Translations under genes and position numbers: made by a program
Notes under the pieces: model-generated
The model's input: only the letters and a program-made list of their open reading frames with translations
Told to the model about the DNA's origin: nothing
The model's database searches: none
Part shown: positions 22,049-32,973 of the stretch, one piece after another
Position numbering within the stretch: the first letter of the stretch is position 1
How the letters are laid out: each line of letters begins with the position of its first letter
Assembly: GCA_002897115.2 (NCBI GenBank)
Contig: BCIH01000004.1
Location: forward strand, 251,820 to 315,819
Length of the DNA stretch: 64,000 nucleotides
Origin: Prototheca cutis
Taxonomy: Eukaryota > Chlorophyta > Trebouxiophyceae > Chlorellales > Chlorellaceae
Direction: 5' to 3'

Positions 22049-23845
22049 TTACGGCAGGCCGTTGCGCTTCCAGGCAGTGGGCAGCCGGCAATCTTGCCAG
22101 GCCACCTCCTGGATGCGGTGATAAAAGCCCATGGGCTTCTTGTTGGACATCCCGCTGCCACGCTCCGACTTGCGCTTGAAGCTCTCCAGCGACTTGGTCA
22201 CGTAGTGCCGGAGGGCCAGGCGCGAAAAAGTGATGTTGAGGTTGTGGGGCCCATCGACGCGGCCGTAGGCCGTGTTGACGGCAAAGCTGCCCTCCGTGTA
22301 GTTGGCGATGTGCGCGCCCTTGGGGAAGTGCAGGAACTCCGTGTTGGCGATGGTCTTGATGTGGATGTTCTCGGGGTAGTCATAGGCATTGCAGGCATGG
22401 TAGGCCTCGTGCACAGGCAATGCCGGCGCCCGGACACGGCCAGCTGCAGGGGCGGGGGGTTGAGGGCAGGGTTTGTTGAGTTGGTCGAGTCATCTGCATC
22501 GCAGTGCATCTCGGCGAGCCAACGGCTGTCGTCACTCGGCATGCCATTGGTACTCGAATGGTGAGCCAGCGGTCGCAGCGGTGAGTGGCACGGAGCAGTA
22601 CCCACCCCTCGCAAGGCATGCTCTCCCTCTCCTCGACCCAATAACATGCCATGTCGGCACTCACAGGAGGAGTACATGCGCCAGTTGATAGCCAGGCCGC
22701 CGTAGCGCTCGTAATCTGCAAACACCTCAGCCAAGCTCTTGCCCTTCTCCATCACCATCAAGTACTCATCCGTATCGATGAACGCTGCACGGGGTGGGGT
22801 GGGGGGGCTCTTGAGCTCTCCAGCGAATGCTCGGCCTCCCCCTAGGGGCAAAACTATACCCGTAGCCTGCCCACCCAGCAAACAGCCCCCCCTTCCCCTT
22901 TTCCCTTCCTGGGCCCAGGCACGTAAGAAAAGCAAGCAAGCAGCACTAGTATAAACGACTCACTCAGCCAGCGGTGGGTCTGCCTGTGGTTGGCCACACA
23001 CAGGTTATAAGCCAGCAGCTGTTTCCACTGCAGTGGGATGCGCCGCCCGGTCAGGCGGAACACCTCCGTGTGCATGGCCACCGGCGACGGGTGGTAGTAA
23101 TGCTTCACGGCCGGGTGCTGCAAGAACCAAAAGCCAGGCGGCATGACAGGGGAGGGATATCAAGATGAGGGAAAGCTGCGTCGTGACTTGGCTGAACCAC
23201 CATTTGATCTACCGATCTCTTCACCCCGGCAACACACCATACTCAGCTCAGGACCGCCTCAGCCTCGCGCCCTGCTCACGCCCGCCCTGGACACACGGCG
23301 CACCTCTGAAAGCCCTGCTGCCTGCAGCACATCGCCCATTGATGATCGACCGGTGTCGTAGATGTAGATGGTACCAAAGCCCATTTCAAGGTGATACTGC
23401 ACCCAGTCAGCAATGTCCCGATGCTCATCTGCAGCAAGGGGCAAAGGACAGCGTGATCGGGCGGGCTGTGGGCAGCGCATGTGGTCGGTGCACATGGGAC
23501 ATGAAAGGTCTGCATGAAATGGCAGGTGGGAGGTGCCACAAGCCCCTCCCTCTGCACTGCAGCAAGGTTGCCAGCCACCCACCTCCTGCAGCCAGGCAGG
23601 CGCCAATGTAGTTGGGATCCGCTGACGTGGGATACGTCCGGTTCTCGACGGCCTGAGGAGGGAGCATGCGAAGGAATGATTGCATCGAAGGGCTCTCAAG
23701 GGAATCACGCCGCCACGCAACCGCGATCGCGGTGCTGGGCCCCGGCTCCGCCTCCCCAACCACCTACCTGCACGCCTCGGCACACCAGCACCAGCACCAG
23801 CGACAACACGCACAGGAAGCCCGTCTGTGCCTGAAGACGTCCCAT
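22049..23845 (-). CDS. GT92/DUF23-like glycosyltransferase
   Basis: Six minus-strand exons (23768-23845, 23583-23652, 23304-23428, 22964-23117, 22665-22784, 22049-22443) give 313 residues in frame. A signal anchor occupies residues 8-24 (TGFLCVLSLVLVLVCRG), indicating a type II Golgi protein. After it come DEHRDIADWVQYHLEMG and IYIYDTG, then TFIDTDEYLMVM with the DxD metal-binding motif, GGLAINWRMYSSSG, and HIKTIANT. This order is that of glycosyltransferase family 92 and related GT2-fold proteins (former DUF23). The sugar and acceptor are unknown. The acceptor choices were fixed by frame. It sits head-to-tail with another membrane-anchored gene at 24887-26249. Confidence 0.82.
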
Positions 23846-24886
23846 TGCGTCTAAACGGAATATATTATGTTGTTAACGTCGCATAGGCTGCTGGACGACT
23901 TAGATCCCGTTCCACCAATGCGGCCTGGACCTGCCAGGGTCCTGCTCGATACAGTTGCTCAACACGGGAGCCTCGCCTCCGTGGCGATGTTTGCCAGTTC
24001 CAACCCAAATTCTGGAATATTTTCCGATCAAGTGAAGGCGCAGATCTACGTCGACCTGCCGGGATACAGGGCCGTTGGCCTTCCCTGTCGAACGTTTGCT
24101 CATTGACAAATGAACAGCAGTCGCGACCGGCCCGATCGGCGCGAGTACGGGTGACACGCGCCAGCTGGCGCAAACTGCGTTCGGGCCACCACGGGCGCAG
24201 CGAGACACCATACCTGTACCCGTGATCATATGTCAATCATTGATGCATTGTGATATTGGCGTCCAATCCACGGATCCTGTGCAGCGGGCTGTGGAGTTGA
24301 GGCAGAGACCTGCTGATGCCCGCTACCACCGTGGGCCCTCACACCCCTGCGGTCCCGCCCCTGTATCTATGGCCCAAAATCTGGCCTCTCTGGCACGCGT
24401 CCATGTCGATCTGGTCCACCAAAAAGAAGGGTGTTGCAGGCATGTTCAGCCACACTTCACTTTGGGGCCAGTTCCACTCGCAGCCCCCCCAGGACTTTGG
24501 AGGTGTCGGTTGCAGGGTAGTTACGACGGCGACTTACATGTACGATGGCAAGGGCGATGCGGAGGGGCCAAGCAGTGCAGAGGGTTGCTGCTGCCTTCAC
24601 GAAAAAAGCAGGAGGACTTTCTGGGTGTCTTGGGAGCATGATCCACGGATGGCGGGGCATCCGTATGAGTGCTGCTGGGAAGGGGGATTGACCCATGCAT
24701 GACATGCAGTTTCTGTTGGGATCTATCCTCCCCCGGTCTCCTGGGAAATGTGGAGTTGCGTTCCAGACATGCATAATACAGAGCTGCACGTGGTGATCTC
24801 GACTGCAACTGGCACACACACGCACACCGTCCCTGGTCGCGCCCCATGTACACACTTGCGGTGCCTGTGGTTCCCGCTCCCTCACA
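23846..24886. other. Intergenic; promoter side of the GT92-like gene
   Basis: No gene recognised. Short frames in both strands have no motifs. Confidence 0.5.
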
Positions 24887-26249
24887 TCACGTCTTCTCCG
24901 GGCAGCTGCCGCGGTTGCAAGACATTGCCACCAGCGTGCCGGCATCGTCAGCGCCAGTGTATGCCCGCGCCCACTGCTTGGGCAGCATGGACTCCAGTGC
25001 AGTAGCTTCCGCCTTGGTTGTTGACGGGATGACCAGGACCGCACCCTGCATTGGGTGGGTTGCCAGGTTGACCAGAGAGTGATTGATTGCATGCATGTAT
25101 GCATGCAAGCACACGCACACGCGAGCGCACACTACCGCGCACACGCGCACATACCCATCCGCCCACACATACACACACAGAGATACATCAACGACCATCC
25201 CCCTCTCTCAACAAAAGCTGCACAGTGGACATACGGAGGAGTCCATGATGCCAAGGGCCCGGTGGAGGACGAGTTCGCGGGCAGTTGGCCCCACGACGAC
25301 CCAGTTGTAGCCACTGGACTCCCCCAGATCGACGTTGGCATAGTCCCGGCCCTGCAGGGAGGAGGCGTTGCCAGCTTCGAGGGGCACGTGCCGCAGCTCC
25401 CAGGCCGGAAACAGCGCTGTGACGTTTTCCGCGTGCAACGTGTTGAAGGCCTCGGCCAGTGTGGGGTCGTGCTCGACAGAGATGAAGCGCGAAAAGCGGT
25501 TGGTCAGGATGAGGCCGGCCGTGACACCGATGCCCCACTCCACGCCGCGCCAGCCCTCGCGCATCCGGCACAGGTCCCACAGCTGGAACTGGGCAACGCG
25601 GGTCACGCCGTTGGGGCACACGCGGCCGCCGGGCTCGGGGTCGTCACTCAGCCAGTGAGCCGGGCAAGCAGCCACGTCCTCCACCGTGTATGCCCCAGCC
25701 AGCCTTTCATAAAACTTCTTCGCCACTTCAGATCCTGCAAAAGAGGGGTGGGGACTCATAAACCACTGTAGACGCCGGCATGAGCTGGAAGGACTAACGG
25801 TGCAGGGCCCCTGACAAGGCACAGAGAACTCTCCCCTTCAAAAAACAGGCAACACCCCCACACAGATGACCACTGTGATGATGGCGGGGGNAGCTGTGGC
25901 TGCCGTTCCACCACCACCACCAAGGTTTGGATCCATGCAGTAACAGTTTCCACAGAGCCCAGAGTCCCAAGCTGCCCGTGCAAGTGTGTGGCCCGCCGCA
26001 GCCACCATCCCCTAACCGTGGCGTCTTCTCACCTGGGTTGGTGTACACCTCACGTAGTCGAGCATAGTTGGCCGTCATACCCGTAAAACACACCACGCCC
26101 GCCATGAGGACCAGGCGGAGCAGCAGAGGAAGCCGCCTGACCCAGCTCACAACTGTTCGACCACCGTTGTGCGGCACCCGCACTCCGGGCTCCGCACGGC
26201 TAGCGTCGATGCCCAGAGCACCGCCGGAAGATGCTATGTTTGTAGTCAT
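24887..26249 (-). CDS. Type II membrane protein with SAM-methyltransferase-like fold
   Basis: Exons 26033-26249, 25235-25734 and 24887-25045 (minus) encode 291 residues. Residues about 40-58 (LPLLLRLVLMAGVVCFTGM) form a single signal anchor after a basic cytosolic tail. The luminal part contains GVEWGIGVTAGLILTNRFSR followed by FISVEHDPTLAEAF and later YNWVVVGPTARELVLHRAL. This is the pattern (E-W-G-x-G..., S-V-E-H-D) seen in plant and bacterial proteins with a class I SAM-methyltransferase fold. The second glycine-rich residues differ from a canonical methyltransferase, so catalytic activity is uncertain. Intron 1 contains an N at 25891 and intron 2 a CA-rich stretch (25108-25185). It lies between a GT92-like gene and an exostosin gene. 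Confidence 0.65.
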
Positions 26250-26887
26250 GACAAATATTTCTGGGCAGACTCCGATAAGTCTCCAGGGACCACCAGATCA
26301 CGAGCAGCAGAAGGGCCCTGGTTTAACCGTGCACCTAGATCCAATGATTCTCCCGGGAGCGGAAACAATAAGTAGCTATCATGAACAAGATGTAAACTCA
26401 GTTAATGCTTTCTTGCTGGCGTGAAGTGATGCGCATGTCGCGCATGACTTGCCTGCCTACCGGTTGCGGATGGGTACACCTTCGAGGAACCGGGTGTGTT
26501 GTCGATCGGGATGGGGCCCTTCGTCTGGTGTTCTCACAGGCTGTGCCCGCCACCTCACGCCCATGAAAGGCTCATGGGATATTTTTCTTATTCTAGGAAT
26601 CATCAAAATCTGGATGTGAGCTGCATTATTGGCCCTAGTGGGTGCAGTGGAAGCTCAATTCCTCCCCATAAAACAACGCCGCCCCAACTGCCAAGGGCGG
26701 CCCCCTTGGAGCCAGTTGCGGTTCCACGGGACCGAGATCTGAGGTTCTGGTCACGCGAGCTGTGCAGAACATTCGGACGACTCTTCCCCCCTGGAAACTG
26801 CATGGTAGTGTTTTAACATGCATTTGACGTGAGATCTGGTGGGCGCTGTGCTCCAGAGGGAGCTAGATAAGCCTGTGGCCGGTTGCC
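26250..26887. other. Divergent promoter region
   Basis: About 640 bp between the starts of the SAM-fold gene (minus) and the exostosin gene (plus). No coding sequence recognised; both promoters must lie here. Confidence 0.5.
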
Positions 26888-28769
26888 ATGCGGAAACAGA
26901 GGTCCCGGCGTCGCCTGGCCCTAGTGGGGACTCTGTGCGGTGAGTCGATGAGCGCGGCTTCATTCCTCATGGTTCCATGTGATGAACGGTATGCGCAGAA
27001 GGGAATGCCGTGGGCCGGGAGAACCCATCGACGCTGCAGCACCCTGGGCCCCANCCCCGCCGTCCCCTGCTCCCCACTCCCCGCCAGCGGCCGCGCTGCT
27101 CCTCCCCCTGGCCTTTGTGTCCCGTCGTGGCGGCGTGCGCGGGCCTGAATCCGAGGTTTATGGCCTCTTTGGTCAGGACTCGTGCTCCATCTATGTCCTG
27201 GATCCAGCCCGGGACCTGGGCCTTCCGGCCTGCAACTGGACCGACCCCCGCGTCTGGCCCTTTGCCCACGATGGCAACAAGCTCCAGGCTTCGGGCCCGC
27301 TGCAGCACTGGGAGCAGCAGCACAGCGTCAACTACTGGGTCTCGCGCGCGATCGCCGAGGCCGGCGTCGCCGCGCCCGACCCTCACTCCGCCGACCTCGT
27401 GTTTGTGAACAGCCACTGCTACGAGGAGTGGCGGCTCGGCGCGCGGTTTGTGCACCAGAAACTGAATCAGAGTTCGGATTGGGAGGCGCCGGAGCGGCAC
27501 ATGCAGGCCATGATGCGGCACCTGCACACTTGGCCGCAGTGGCGGCAGAGCAACGGCTCTCGGTTTGTCACCACCTTCTTCTGGCCGCAGACGCCGCCCG
27601 AGACGGTGCAGCTGCTGCGCCCCTGCAACATGTCCACCACCACGCTCGTGGCCACGCACTCGCAGTTTTGCGAGAAGAACCCGGCCAAGCACCTCCGGCA
27701 GGGCCTCATCCTCCCGTTCGTCTCCCGTAAGCATTGTTTTGGAGGTGGTGGTTGAGCGCTATTAGCATTATTGTTATTATTGTTGTTGTGGGATGGGGAT
27801 ATGTGTGTGTTTGGGTGGGTGGGTGGTTTGGAGTTTGAGTGTGTGTGCATGTGAGTGAGGGAGGCGCCTTGCCTGGTCTGTATGGGCATCATGCATGCAT
27901 GCGCATGAGATCAATCGATGGATTGATGAATCGATAGATCGCCCACATGCATGCTTGCAAAACACCCCCTCAAAAACGACCCCAAACAACCTCTGAACCC
28001 GCCACTGCGCTTGCCCGTAAAAAATAAAACAGCCCTGGAGTTTTGGCGTCCCGAGGCTCGAGGCACGGCGCGGGACATTTTCATCTTTTTCCGCGGTGGC
28101 TGCGCGGTTCCCTCGCTGGCGCACATGTTTTCGTGGGGCAAGCTGCAGCGCCGCGCGGTTGTGGACGGCCTGAACCGCCTGGGCCGCAAGGACGCCGACC
28201 TGGCATGCGCGTGCGATATCTGTCCGGGGGCGCTGGACCACGACACGACCATGGCCCGCATGCGGCGTTCGGTGTTTTGCGCGGCGCTGGCGGGCGACGC
28301 GCAGACGAGCCGGCGGCTGGTGGAGTCGGTGCTCTCGGGCTGCATCCCCGTCTTTGTCGGGCCCGGGTGGCACACCCTGCCCCTGGCCGACGACATCGAC
28401 TACGCGGCGTTTTCCATGTTTTTCTCGGTCACCAACGCGACGTGGATCGTGTCGGACCCGGCCAAGGCCACGCCGCTCAACGGCCCGGGGCTGGAGAGCG
28501 CGTGGTACCCCGATGCACCCGTGGCCAAGACTGCCGCCATCACCGTCGACGACGTCGCGGGCATCGACGCCGTGTTGCGGGCCATGACTGCGGACCAGAT
28601 TGCTGCGAAACAGGCCGCTCTGCGTGCCGTCATGCCGCAGTTCTCCTACCGCCGCACGCCGGGAACCCGTGTGTCGGGCGCGGGGCAGGTGATTGTCGGT
28701 CGTCTCTGCGACCGTGCGCGCGCCGTGCGCCGTGCCATGGAGGCTGGGCCTGGGGTTCTTGGCGGGTAG
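26888..28769 (+). CDS. Exostosin-family (GT47) glycosyltransferase
   Basis: Exons 26888-26939, 27088-27726 and 28033-28769 give 475 residues. The N-terminus is a textbook type II anchor: MRKQRSRRR, then a hydrophobic span (LALVGTLCAAALLLPLAFV) created by the first splice. The catalytic part shows DIFIFFRGGC (exostosin FFRG motif), RRSVFCAALAGDAQTSRRLVES and GCIPVFVGPGW, with the last giving the usual nucleotide-sugar binding block G-C-I-P-V. GT47 enzymes build cell-wall or extracellular glycans in the Golgi; donor and acceptor cannot be read from sequence. The long intron 2 (27727-28032) is rich in T and GT repeats at its start. An N at 27054 falls in intron 1. Confidence 0.88.
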
Positions 28770-29816
28770 TCCCCGTGAGAATCCAGGATTCATGTTGAAT
28801 GAGGGTTGGGTGGCTGGGGGGAAAAACCAGGCACACTCCCCGAGATGGCCGCGCGATCCCGCGGTGGAAATGCCGAGCCCACAACCTGCAAGTCTTACAC
28901 GTCCGCAGGCCACTCCAAAGCGCCCATGACCGGTCGCTCTGTGAGAGCAAAGCTTGACGGGGCCACGTGCAGATTCCACTCTCCTGTCTGTTCCATTTGC
29001 ATGTGTCGGCGTGTCCCGTCTGTCACAAGGCACGCATGCATCAACTGCTGGCAAATGCCGTCTCAACACTGCCCAGGCCCATGCAACAACTGGCATTCCC
29101 TGCATTTTGAGAGGGCCATGTCTGCAACGCCCAGGGGCTGTGAGTCCGGGAACCTTGTCACCCCTCCCGCCGCCCATTCCACCTGCTGCCGACAGGATAG
29201 TCTGGGGTGTGTGCTGCCATTACAGGGGCGCGCGCTCGACACTCAACATGCTCCGCGCGGTGAAAGCAAGAGTTGCAACACAGTGCGTTGTGGAGGGAAA
29301 GAAAAGCGATGTAGTACATTGATAATCGGGGAACAGACTTTTCTTTTCTCCATAGGGGGGTTTGCAGTGACGAAAAGAGCACAGCATCCAATGCAGGGTG
29401 GCAGCCAGTGGGTCCCTGGCGGTGTTTGGGGGGGCGGGGGATCGAGAAGAAAACATTTGGCATACAAAGAATGTGGAGCGCGGCCCTGCGGTCTGGGGGC
29501 TGGGTGTGCCGCGCTACGAAGACAGCTAGATGCGCACAGCGGGCAGTTAGGCTGGGGGGGGTCGGTCAGGGGGGGAGGTTTCTGGAGCGGCCGACAATTG
29601 CTGTGCTGCTAGACAACGATGACGATACTCTTGATTGGATTTCTCAGGTTTCCCCCCAAAGGAAAAATGCTTGCAAGTCGAGGTGCTTGTGTTGTTCACT
29701 TTGATGCTCCGTGGCACCGGCGGCCAAGGCAGCAGTCATGCGGTGGCCTGGGCGCCTGGGCAGGTCTCCGGTTTGAAGAGCTAACCGGCGGCTGGACCAA
29801 CACCTCGTTCCACGCA
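28770..29816. other. Convergent 3' flanks; no gene recognised
   Basis: About 1 kb between the end of the exostosin gene and the end of the permease gene. Frames are short and without motifs. Confidence 0.5.
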
Positions 29817-32209
29817 TCACACTTGCTCGGCGGGCGTGGTGGGCTTTTGGGGTTGTACGTCGTCATGGGGCACGACGCCGTCCTCGTCGGTCGACCCCGG
29901 CTTGATGCTGCCGTCCTTGCCCATGAGCTGCTCCGCGGGGATGTTCATGGACGGCTTGTAGATGACTGAGGGGTCGGCGTTCTGCACACTGAGGTCGGGG
30001 GTATCGAGCTCGGGGACGACCAGGGGCTTCTCGCCGGGGAGGATGAGGTTGAGGATGATGGCGGTGACGGCGCCGATGCAAAAGCCCGTCTCGAGGATGA
30101 GGATGATGGCGTCGCGCAGGCCCTTGACGCCCTCGCTCAGGCCTTCGGCGGGCCAGAGGTTGTTGGTGGCCCAGCCCGGCTGCAGCGTGACGCCGATGCC
30201 GAGGGCCATGGCGCAGGCCATGATGAAGCGGTTGCGGCGGCCCAGGTGTTCGGCAATCGTGATCTTGATGCCCGACGCGATGACATTGGCAAACAGGAAC
30301 GTGGTCATGCCACCCAGGACGCAGTTGGGGATGGTAGTAATCACGCCGCCAAACTTGCCGATCAGCCCAAAAATGAACAGCCAGCCTGCACAGGCCCAGC
30401 CGGCCTGCCGCGAGGCCACGGCCGTGAGCGCGATGATGCCGTTGTTCTGCGCAAACGTCGTCAGGGGCAGCGTGGTGGCCAGCGCGGAGAAGATGCCGGA
30501 GATGCCGTCGTTGAGCAGCGCGCCCTGCGTGCGCTTGTTGTGCACGGGGCCGGACGTCTGCAAGAAGGAAGCCTCCTCTGTGGCCGACACGTCCCCCACC
30601 GTCTCGATGGAGGTGATGCAAAACACGATGATCAGGGGCAGGATGGCGGGGCCGTAGACGTTGAGCGGGAAAGTGTGCACCCAGAGGAAGGTAATCGCTG
30701 GCGCCTGCTGGATCTTCGTCCCCGTGACAAACCGTTGGCCGTCGGCACGGGTCACGCCTGCCAGCATGTAGCCAAACAGCAGGGAGATGATGACGCCGCA
30801 GTTGCGGAGGAAGGGCGAGCCGAACAGCTCGATGATGACCAGCATGACAAACACGGAAAACCCGAGCCCCACGTACGGGCCCGAACCAAAGGGCAGCAGG
30901 ACGTTGCCGTTGCCGGAGCACATGATGGGGACGTTGGTGTAGCAGGTGTCCAGCGTCGTCACCGCGCCAGATGTCGTGTTGGTGACGGTGCACTCCCCGG
31001 ACTGCGCGATGTAGAGCCCGGCCTGGTTGGACGCGCAGAACGAGCCGCCACCCCAGTTGGCCATGCCCGTTCCGGTGAGGTTGATGCCGATCAGTATGAT
31101 GGTCACGCCGCAGACAATGGGGGGGAAGATGCGCTTGAGGGCCCGGGGGGGGAGCATCGAGATCAGAATGGGTGTGACGCCCACGCACGCCAGCGAACCC
31201 AGCACGTAGCCGTATGCCTCCTTGAACGTGTGGCCCTCGCCCATCAGCGTTGTGATGGTGCTCACAGCAATGGGGTATGTGGTGAAGGAAATGCCCATCA
31301 CGGACAGAATGCCCGCGCCCCACTGCCGGTTGAAGGGCAGTGGGATGCCAGTCACCTGTAGATTTGGTGGATGGTGGTTGGGGGNGGGAGGGTGGCTGAG
31401 GGGTGGCGGAGCGGGTGGATGGAATTGGTACATGGTACATGGTGGTGGTTACGGCATGGGGCATGGGTGGGCGACGCACGTCTAACAGTGGTAAGTTTGC
31501 GGTGTGGGGCAAGTGTCGTGTTGCAGTCACGAGGAGCTACGATCTCCCACCGCCAAACACCCCCAGTCAATCACACATGCGCGCGTCGATCAGTACCTGG
31601 ACGGCCGTCATCATGGAAGCCACCAACAAGGCAGCCGAGACAAGGTACTGGGAGATGGTGTTCACATCAGACTCGCTCAGAGTTGGGTCATTTGCCGCGT
31701 AGCCGGCCACCAGCAGCGGCGGGCTGCAAGAGTGGGAGTGGGGCACGGGGTGCTGTGAGGCGGGAGCTGGTAGGTGGGATCGGACACGCTCATCTCATCG
31801 ACAACACCAGCATCCCCAAAGATCCCCAATCACGCACGTGATCAGGCCGCCGACCATGGCCATGGCGTGCTGGAGACCCATGAGGATGGCGGTCACAATG
31901 CCCAGCCAGGCATTCACGGCGAAAAACGCTGGTGGGTCACGCTTGGCCCGGGAGAAAGGGTTGGAGGGCATGCACAGGTATTTCTGCGAAGCAAAGGGCG
32001 TCGGAAGCAGAGATGAGCACATGCAATCAGAAGATCGGGAGCCGTATGGCAACACGTGCAGTGCCCGGACGGAGGCCGACCCAGGATTGCTGCCTTGCTA
32101 TGCAAGGGAACGCTCCAGCCACAACCCCCGACCAGCGTACGTAGTCATAGTCGCCAAGGAAGAGGTACCGCCACTGCTTGGCCTTGAAGGCCTCGATCGC
32201 CCGACCCAT
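29817..32209 (-). CDS. Purine/xanthine permease (NAT/NCS2 family)
   Basis: Plasma-membrane nucleobase-cation symporter. Exons on the minus strand are 32141-32209, 31838-31983, 31597-31723 and 29817-31355, giving 626 residues with about 12-14 hydrophobic spans. The NAT signature is seen as FAQNNGIIALT (Q-N-N-G-x-x-x-x-T), and the TM8 region as SIETVGDVSATEE. The start QHAMAMVGG matches the conserved QH motif of TM1. The overall pattern, with a long cytosolic tail of about 70 residues and the SIETVGD/ATTLPLTTFAQNNG blocks, recalls fungal UapA/UapC and green algal relatives rather than land-plant NATs; this is impression, not a tree. The loop NTTSGAVTTLDTCYTN has several Cys and possible glycosylation sites. 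It is followed upstream on the same strand by a deaminase of the same pathway (32974-35420). Confidence 0.9.
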
Positions 32210-32973
32210 CACTGCCGCCCGTTTCTACACCAAGCTCTGCAAATGTCACGGGGGGGTCGTGTGTCCGCCCGCATCGGGCTGGTTCGGGGGTTCGACCTGC
32301 CCGAACCCTAGGTCTTGCCCGGGTGCCGCCGTCAGCATCCGGCGCAGTCAGGATAATGCTCCAGTTCGGCCCCATGCAGCACATCCTTCGATGCCATCGC
32401 ATTAATATCACAGACGTACATCGATTGCCTCGACGCCTACGTTTTCGGGATGACAGTGGAGTGCAATCGCCGGAAACCTAGGCCGACGTAGGAGGGGCTG
32501 TCGGGTGCACAGCGACTCCCCGAGATCCCAGCAAACAATTGTCCTTGCAATGGCGTGCCTTTACGATATAATGAAAATCGCACTGCTGGCGGTCGGAGGG
32601 ATCAGGTTATAAGCGGCCTCCACCAAGCCCTAGGACACCTGAAACGTGGAAGGGTTTGTTCCCACCTTCTTGAACCTCAAGCGCCTGGCTGTGACCCTCC
32701 CTTACGCAATGCCCTAGGATTAGGCATCCTTGCCGGCGGCGGCTCACAGACCACGCAGCTGCACTTATACTGTACTCCATTTTCAGAAAGAAATGCAACG
32801 CTTCACAGGGGCCGTGTGTGAGCAGTATGTGGAGCATGGAGTCGTACTGCGCGAACGGGGCCACATCCGCGGGGCGGGGAGCCCGGCCGCCTACCGTGCC
32901 TCCCGACAATGTCGGGTCGCCTAATTATAACTCGCCGAGGCTTTCCGGTCCACACCACAATCGTGTTCCACTC
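32210..32973. other. Between deaminase and permease genes
   Basis: Permease promoter and deaminase 3' flank. The only structure noted is a hairpin at 32280-32307, with an 8-bp stem GGTTCGGG/CCCGAACC and a loop of about 11 bases. No coding sequence recognised. Confidence 0.5.

Noticed and set aside
25083..25200. CA/CG-rich stretch as a CRISPR-like or satellite array
   Set aside because: Simple sequence inside an intron, without repeat-spacer order.
30246..31361. Long + strand frame (371 codons)
   Set aside because: It is the antisense shadow of the permease exon; composition is His/Arg/Asp-rich as expected from reading GC-rich coding DNA backwards.
29863..31530. 555-codon minus frame
   Set aside because: A shifted frame over the permease gene; no motifs and extremely Arg/His/Pro-rich.
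32280..32307. GGTTCGGGGGTTCGACC segment as a T arm of another tRNA
   Set aside because: The loop does not pair correctly (position 53/61), and no acceptor, D or anticodon arm can be built; it is just a hairpin.
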